A stretch of 64,000 nt of DNA from Poriferisodalis sp965262965 (GTDB lineage: Bacteria > Actinomycetota > Acidimicrobiia > Acidimicrobiales > Poriferisodalaceae), in assembly GCF_965262965.1 (NCBI RefSeq), contig NZ_OZ253573.1:3782001-3846000 (forward strand), read 5' to 3'. The first letter of the stretch is position 1. Each line of letters opens with the position of its first letter. Shown piece by piece: positions 59,363 through 64,000 of the stretch. Both the position numbers and the translations under genes were made by a program. The notes under the pieces were generated by a model that searched no databases, was not told the origin of the DNA, and saw only the letters and a program-made list of their open reading frames with translations.

Positions 59363-59984
59363 TCGGCGAGCGTTGTTTGTCTCGCAGGTGACAGAAGCTC
59401 AGTCTCCAACCAGTGTAAACGTCGATGGCGGGGTCGGTCCGGTCGAGGCGGCGCAGCCGGCTCTCGATCTTGTCGTCGCTGGTGAGCTGGCCGCGGATCT
59501 CGGCGGGGAGCTTGGAGATCTGGTCCGCGACGTGGTGCAAACCCAGCGTGCGGGCCGCTACCAGGGCTCGGCGGTGCTCGAGCACCGCCTCGATCTCGGC
59601 TGCCAGCGGGTCATAGACCTCCAGGGTCTGGACCGGCCCCAGCGTCGGCTCGGCCAACAGCGCCCGGGCCGAGGCGACCGCGTCGACAGCGTCGGTCTTT
59701 TCCAGCCGCCGCGAACGGCGCTGAGCTGCCGAGCGCGACGCGGGGACCTCGCGGGCGTCGAACCCCGCCGCGCACAACGCGATGGCGACATGGGCTCCCC
59801 ACTTGGCTGATCCCTCCACGCCGACCTGGCGGACGCCCGCAGCGTCAAGCAGTTCTATCGCTGTGACATAACCAGCCGCTGTGTTGTCGAAGGTCTCATG
59901 GGTGATCTCGACGCCGTGGGGGTCGACGATCCCGACGGTGAAGGTGTCCTGGTGGGGGTCGATTCCCCCGACTGGCGGTGTCAT
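59334..59984 (-). pseudogene. IS110-family transposase, N-terminal half
   Basis: The frame starts at ATG 59984 with GIDPHQDTFTVGIVD, then VGVEGSAKWGAHVAIAL and KTDAVDAVASARALL: the N-terminal DEDD (RuvC-like) domain of IS110 transposases with its acidic residues. The C-terminal Tnp20 domain is missing; after about residue 190 the frame runs into the end of the flanking gene. The element is truncated and cannot transpose by itself. Confidence 0.85.
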
Positions 59985-60234
59985 GGGGTGCTCCTGCTGG
60001 AAGTGATGTTCCGGTGGGTCCGGGAACGGCAGGGGCGCTTCGCCGCAACCGAGTCGAGACAGTCAGGCTCCCTTCAAGACAGGAGCGCTCCCGCCGGCCC
60101 CACACTCGACGCGACAGGTCACACAACAGGCACAAGGCCAATATTTTGTGGAGTCACCGTCGAGCATGGAACCGGACCGTAACCCCCTGGCATGAGGGCC
60201 CCGGCAAACCCAACAGTGACACTCGGATGTTTTG

Positions 60235-60541
60235 TGTAACCGGCCGTGATCGTGTTCGTCGGATGTGGTCGGCGATCCGGTCGCCGTAGTGGACGGTGAG
60301 TGTGTTCAAGATGGTTTTCCAGCCGTTGGTCTAGCCGACCGGGTTGGTTCGGTTCTTGTGTTTGGCGGTGGCGACAAGGTAGAGGATTTTCATTGCTGCC
60401 TGTTCGTTGGGGAAGTGTCCTCGGTGGCGCACGGCCCTGCGGAATCTGGCGTTGAGGCTCTCGATCGCGTTGGTTGTGCAGACGACCCGGCGCAGCTCGG
60501 CGGGGAACGCCAGGAACGGCACGAACTCGTCCCAGCTGTTC
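60235..60541 (-). pseudogene. IS256-family transposase, C-terminal remnant with in-frame stop
   Basis: The minus strand encodes the conserved IS256 ending SWDEFVPFLAFPAELRRVV, CTTNAIESLNARFRR, then ILYLVATAKHKNRTNPVG, followed by a TAG (60331-60333) and, in the same frame, TNGWKTILNTLTVHYGDRIA. The 5' two thirds are absent because the ISL3 element starts at 60542. The stop within the conserved tail shows that the copy is dead. The segment 59985-60234 holds only IS-end-like and unassigned sequence. Confidence 0.85.
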
Positions 60542-61684
60542 GGCCCTTCGTCTTTTGTTGGGATGAGGGTGGGTTGAGGGTCCGTTCGTAAGGGTCGAGG
60601 CCCTGGGGGGATCGGTGTTTGCGACGCCGAACCTTGGAGGGCCTCGATGGCGAGTGATGTTGTGTCGGTGCGGCTGTGGCTGTGGCGCATCAAAGTGGAG
60701 GGGGTCGTCGTCGACGCGCCCGAGCGGCTGGTGGTGCGGGTGTGCTCGACGGTTCGCCGCCCCGGATGCCCCGATTGGGGGACCCCGGGCGGGAGGGTTC
60801 ATGACCGCGGTGACAACAAGATCCGCGACTTGGAGGTGTCGGGGCGGCCGGTGACGCTGGTGTGGGATCGCCGGCGACGGCAGAGGTGCCGGGTGCTGCT
60901 GGTCGATGAGACCTCGATCCGCAAGCGGCACCGCTACGTGACGGTGATCGTCAACGGCGACACCGGCGAGGTGCTCGCCATGGTGGCCCACCGCGATGCC
61001 CAGGCGCTGTCGGGGTTTTTGGCCGCGCAAGGGCCCCGATGGTGCAAAGCCGTGAAGGTCGTGGTGTGCGACGGCTCGGCGGCGTACAAGGCCGCGATCG
61101 AGGTGCGGCTCGGCCACGTCCGCCATGTGCTGGACCGGTTCCACGTCATCAGACGGTTCGCGGCGGGGCTCACCGCGGTGCGCCGCGACATCCAGCGCCG
61201 ACCCGAGGGCTCAGTGCCCGCGTTCGACCGCGACGTGTCCAGGCCCGGGTTCTTGCTGATGCGCCGACCCGACAAGCTCGACCCGGCCGACCACAAACGG
61301 CTCGACAAGCTGTTCGCTGCCCACCCCAGGCTGCGCACCGCGTGGGAAGCGCTCGCCGAGCTGCACAACCTGTACCTCGCCGACGACAGCAAGGGCGCGC
61401 TCGAGGCGCTGGACAGGTTCGCGGACATCTACCGCACCGCGCAGATCCCAGAGTTCAGCGACACCGTCGACACCTTCCTCGCATGGCACGACCAGATCCT
61501 CGACTGGCACCACAACGGGCGGCCCAGCAACGGCCGCATCGACCGAACAAACAACCTGCCCCAGGTCCTGCGCCGCAAAACCCACGGCTTCACCAACTAC
61601 ACCAACTTCGAAGCCCGCGGACTCCTCCTAACACGAACACCGCCGAGCCCAGCAGCCCGAATCCCAAAAAAAGACGAAGGCTCC
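60542..61684 (+). mobile_element. ISL3-family element, internally deleted
   Basis: Imperfect terminal inverted repeats are present. The left end begins GGCCCTTCGTCTTTTGTTGG at 60542. The right end, read in reverse from 61684, is GGAGCCTTCGTCTTTTTTTG. They enclose one transposase frame. No clear target-site duplication is visible. The left end cuts the IS256 remnant, which shows the order of insertion. Total about 1.14 kb, shorter than usual for ISL3. Confidence 0.75.
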
Positions 61685-61804
61685 GAAAACTGGGCCGCGA
61701 GTGGTGGACCCCTTCCATCGAAATATCCAATAATTCGTCTTATTACTGCTGAGAGGTTCGACGAATCCGGAGCTGGCGTCCTACAGTCGCGTCGTGGCAG
61801 CTGA
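60647..61804 (+). pseudogene. ISL3 transposase lacking the helix-turn-helix region
   Basis: The N-terminal zinc-binding segment is altered (RRPGCPDWGTPGGRVHDR, with the CxxC pattern damaged). After RRRQRC the frame jumps straight to the catalytic domain VLLVDETSIRKRHRYVTVIV, so about 100 residues of helix-turn-helix sequence are missing. The DDE region (VVVCDGSAAYKAAIE) and the end NGRIDRTNNLPQVLRRKTHG and FTNYTNFEARGLLLT are conserved. The natural stop is gone; the frame runs through the right inverted repeat into flanking DNA. Probably inactive. Confidence 0.85.
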
Positions 61805-62285
61805 ATTGGTGGATCGTGATCAGATCCCGCTCGAAGCACTTGACTCTGCGTACGCCGCGATCATGCGTGAGATCGTGGCCACTGGCGTGGCCCCGCACTA
61901 CGCCGAACTGGCGCAGACATTAGGCGTCGAACCGATGCGTGCTAAGGCGGTGATCGCGCGCATCATCGACCTCACGCCTGGCTGGCTGCATCCGGGCACC
62001 GACTGGATCGCGTCGTTCCCGCCGTTCAACAATCAGCCCACCCAGTACCGCGTGAGCGTCGACGGTGAGCAGCGATGGTTTGCACAGTGCGGCTTCGAAG
62101 CGTTGGCCGTTCGTTGGCTGTTCCCCGGCAAGACCGTCACGGTCGAGGCGCCATGCCTAGTCGGCGACGAGCCGCTGCGAATTGAGATGCGAGACGAGGA
62201 GATTCTGTCGATCGAGCCGGCCACCATGGTTGGCTACACCCGCAGCCAGGTCGGCGGGGACGCAGCCAACCGGCCCTTCCGCTGA
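61794..62285 (+). CDS. Alkylmercury lyase (MerB)-like protein
   Basis: 163 residues from GTG 61794. A helical N-terminus with winged-helix-like features (HYAELAQTLGVEPMRAKAVI) is followed by the MerB-like core TQYRVSVDGEQRWFAQCGFE and ALAVRWLFPGKTVTVEAP. The catalytic trio Cys96-x-x-Asp99...Cys159 of MerB corresponds here to Cys99-x-x-Glu102...Cys121: Glu replaces Asp. Family members without mercury resistance genes are common in actinobacteria and their roles are unknown. No merA or merR is nearby. Confidence 0.75.
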   Translation: MAAELVDRDQIPLEALDSAYAAIMREIVATGVAPHYAELAQTLGVEPMRAKAVIARIIDLTPGWLHPGTDWIASFPPFNNQPTQYRVSVDGEQRWFAQCGFEALAVRWLFPGKTVTVEAPCLVGDEPLRIEMRDEEILSIEPATMVGYTRSQVGGDAANRPFR

Positions 62286-62291
62286 GCGGGC

Positions 62292-62939
62292 ATGAACCTC
62301 TTCCGGTCGGAAGAGCACGCCCGCCGATGGGAAGAGTTCGAGCCGAAGATGGCCGCCATGCTGCACCCCGTGCAGTGGTGGGCCGACACCTTCGCAACGC
62401 CGATGTTTCGCGCCCGCGCGCGAAGCGACTTCATCAGCTGGGTGAGCGGCGATGAGGGCGCGACGGCATTCGCTGCGCTGCGAGAGCGCCTGACCCCGCC
62501 ACGTCCCGATGTCCAGGCAACGGTCGCCGCAGTGACTGCGCTGAGCCAGGTCGACGTGTCGGTGATCGATGGGGCGTCACCGGACGACCGCACCGTCGAG
62601 CAGCACCTCATGCGGGCATGGCCCGCCGCGGTGCCCATCGACGAAGTGCGCCAGTGGCGGCACACGGCCGCCGCCATGATTGTGGCGATCCCGTCGGATC
62701 CGCCCCCCGATGTCGACGCTGCGATGTGGATCGACACCCGGCGCTCGGCCGTGCGAGATGTCCAGGCAGCCGATGGCTGGCTCAAGCGCGCCGAGCCCGG
62801 GGCCGGCGACCCACGCTTGACCGAGCGACTCCGACAGATGGGCTGGCAGGGCGAACTTCCCGACCAGCCAGCATGGACGGCGATGGAGCAAGCGGCGCGT
62901 GCCATCTTGCAGTGCCGCCGCCTCTCGCTGCTTATCTGA
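62292..62939 (+). CDS. Hypothetical protein paired with the MerB-like gene
   Basis: 215 residues starting 6 bp after the MerB-like stop. The beginning MNLFRSEEHARRWEEFEP resembles the C-terminal extension found in some MerB-like fusion proteins, suggesting that this gene is a split-off partner. The rest (HPVQWWADTFATPMFRARAR and a Trp/Asp-rich tail) is unrecognised. No signal or membrane segments. Likely translated together with the preceding gene. Confidence 0.6.
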   Translation: MNLFRSEEHARRWEEFEPKMAAMLHPVQWWADTFATPMFRARARSDFISWVSGDEGATAFAALRERLTPPRPDVQATVAAVTALSQVDVSVIDGASPDDRTVEQHLMRAWPAAVPIDEVRQWRHTAAAMIVAIPSDPPPDVDAAMWIDTRRSAVRDVQAADGWLKRAEPGAGDPRLTERLRQMGWQGELPDQPAWTAMEQAARAILQCRRLSLLI

Positions 62940-62984
62940 CCCAACGCTGCAGGGACGACTCGCCCGCCGGCACCGGCTCGCCTC

Positions 62985-64000
62985 CTAGCCGGCCAGCTTC
63001 AGCACCGCGTTGAGGGTCGCTTGCGCTCCTGTGACTGCGTGCTCGGGCAGGATCGACTCGGCCTCGTTGTGCGACAGGCCGTCGGCACAGGGAATGAAGA
63101 GCATCCCGGCGGGGGCGACCTGTGAGACATAGCAGGCGTCGTGGCCAGCCCCTGAGGTGATGTCGACCGGATCAAATCCCGTTGCCACTGCGCCTGCACG
63201 CAGCGCCTCGGTCACGGTCGGGTCGAAGACGATCGGCGGCGAATACCAGATTGGGGTGATCTGCGGGTGGGGGAGCGAACGCCCGCTTTCGGGCTGGAGG
63301 CCGAACGCCGGGCCGTCGGCGAAGGCCAGCAGCTCGTCGTGCATTGCCTCCAGCTCCGTGGCGTCGGGATGCCGCAGGTCAACCGTGAGGGTGACCGAGC
63401 CCACCACGGTGTTGCGCGAGCCGGTGCCAACCGCAAGCGTGCCCACCGTTGCGCGGCCCGCTGGCGCCCGACGACCCGCGATCTCATCGGCCTCGCACAC
63501 GAGTCGGGCCGCAGCCAACATTGCATCGCGACGGTGCTCCATCGGCGTGCTGCCGGCATGTGCTGAGCGGCCTTCGATGTTGACGTCGTACCAGCGGATG
63601 CCCTGCACCCCGGTCACCGCACCGAGCGTCACGTCGGCTGCCTCCAGGATCGGGCCTTGCTCGATGTGCGGCTCGATGTAGTGCCCGATCGGACGGCGGC
63701 CGGCACCGTCGGGTGCACCGCACGTCTCGTCGCCCGCGTAGCCGATGCGTTCGAGTTCATCGCCGAGCGTGGTGCCGTCCACCCCAGGGGCTGCGAGGCC
63801 CTCGTCCAGGCTGAACGCGCCCGCATAGACGCCCGAGCCGATCATGGCGGGCGGGAACCGTGCCCCTTCCTCGTTCGTCCACGACACGACTTCTACTGGC
63901 GCCGCTGTCCTCACGTCGTTGTCGTGCAGCACTCGCAGCACCTCGAGGCCCACCATCACGCCGTAGGCGCCGTCGTACTTGCCACCGGTGGGCTGGCTGT
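62985..64000 (-). CDS. M20 amidohydrolase (allantoate/N-carbamoyl-amino-acid hydrolase type), C-terminal part
   Basis: Zn-dependent hydrolase; the N-terminus lies outside the window. Visible are the SQPTGGKYDGAYGVMVGLEV segment at the edge, VVSWTNEEGARFPPAMIGSG (metal/catalytic Glu pair), IEPHIEQGPILE, and the dimerisation-domain residues RSAHAGSTPMEHRRDAML. The end ITSGAGHDACYVSQVAPAGM and FIPCADGLSHNEAE carries the last metal-ligand His residues. This pattern defines the allantoate amidohydrolase / beta-ureidopropionase / carbamoyl-amino-acid hydrolase group. Likely acts in purine or pyrimidine nitrogen recycling. Confidence 0.93.
   Translation of the reverse strand, partial: SQPTGGKYDGAYGVMVGLEVLRVLHDNDVRTAAPVEVVSWTNEEGARFPPAMIGSGVYAGAFSLDEGLAAPGVDGTTLGDELERIGYAGDETCGAPDGAGRRPIGHYIEPHIEQGPILEAADVTLGAVTGVQGIRWYDVNIEGRSAHAGSTPMEHRRDAMLAAARLVCEADEIAGRRAPAGRATVGTLAVGTGSRNTVVGSVTLTVDLRHPDATELEAMHDELLAFADGPAFGLQPESGRSLPHPQITPIWYSPPIVFDPTVTEALRAGAVATGFDPVDITSGAGHDACYVSQVAPAGMLFIPCADGLSHNEAESILPEHAVTGAQATLNAVLKLAG

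Noticed and set aside
60119..61144. Minus-strand 341-codon frame in the IS area
   Set aside because: It runs antisense through the ISL3 transposase and out of frame through the IS256 remnant; no protein features.

Overview
The window is about 64 kb of GC-rich actinobacterial chromosome. The gene content points to Actinomycetota. Markers are F420-dependent luciferase-like oxidoreductases, type III CoA-transferases, a DUF222/13E12-type HNH protein, LexA boxes of the GAAC-N4-GTTC type, and many GTG/TTG starts. The lipid and CoA metabolism genes and the order of core genes suggest the class Acidimicrobiia; that assignment is inference. There is no rRNA operon, prophage or CRISPR array.

Layout. 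1-5.4 kb: RNase J (cut by the window edge), dapA, a winged-helix-like protein with an acyl-CoA ligase, and a VTT/DedA-like membrane protein. 5.4-6.7 kb: a two-gene, AT-richer accessory patch whose second gene is truncated where ftsK starts. 6.7-9.8 kb: ftsK and a Uma2-type nuclease. 9.9-22.4 kb: accessory metabolism (P450, metallo-hydrolase, SMP-30, PhyH dioxygenase, SDR, transporters, aminotransferase, nitroreductase, CoA-transferase, acyl-CoA dehydrogenase) with gene fossils between them (a VapBC pair, a luciferase-like remnant, an acyl-CoA dehydrogenase tail). 22.4-33 kb: Nudix hydrolase, an SOS-linked HNH protein, SMP-30, an alpha/beta hydrolase, SDR, MFS, an unusual family-A DNA polymerase and a class IV aminotransferase. 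33-41 kb: pgsA-cinA, two F420 oxidoreductases, CoA-transferase, MFS and enoyl-CoA hydratase. 41-54.9 kb: recA (promoter with nested SOS box, no recX next to it), a secreted CWB2-protease, a Baeyer-Villiger monooxygenase, miaB-miaA, dapC, a RelBE-type module, hflX-dapF and an SDR. 55-58.6 kb: tRNA-Gly, metX with two small genes, a DEAD-box helicase, tRNA-Cys and tRNA-Val. 58.9-61.8 kb: a hypothetical protein and a graveyard of IS110, IS256 and ISL3 remnants. 61.8-64 kb: a MerB-like pair and an M20 amidohydrolase (cut by the window edge).

How the genes work together. dapA, dapC and dapF supply three steps of the lysine/diaminopimelate pathway and metX one of methionine. recA and the HNH gene both carry LexA-type boxes. 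FtsK, RecA, HflX, MiaA/MiaB and RNase J are housekeeping functions. Most other genes look like lipid, fatty-acid or xenobiotic catabolism.

Two themes stand out. First, short tandem duplications at the 3' ends of genes recur and carry the stop codon with them (12.2, 24.7 and 25.9 kb). Further tandem repeats lie in short intergenic gaps (23.1, 26.8 and 57.0 kb). Second, several core enzymes deviate at key positions. DapF has Ser at the usual first catalytic Cys. CinA has a degraded C-terminal amidase motif. The family-A polymerase has a large insertion between motifs B and C. No complete novel system is proven; the best candidate for an undescribed one is the truncated 5.5-6.8 kb pair.
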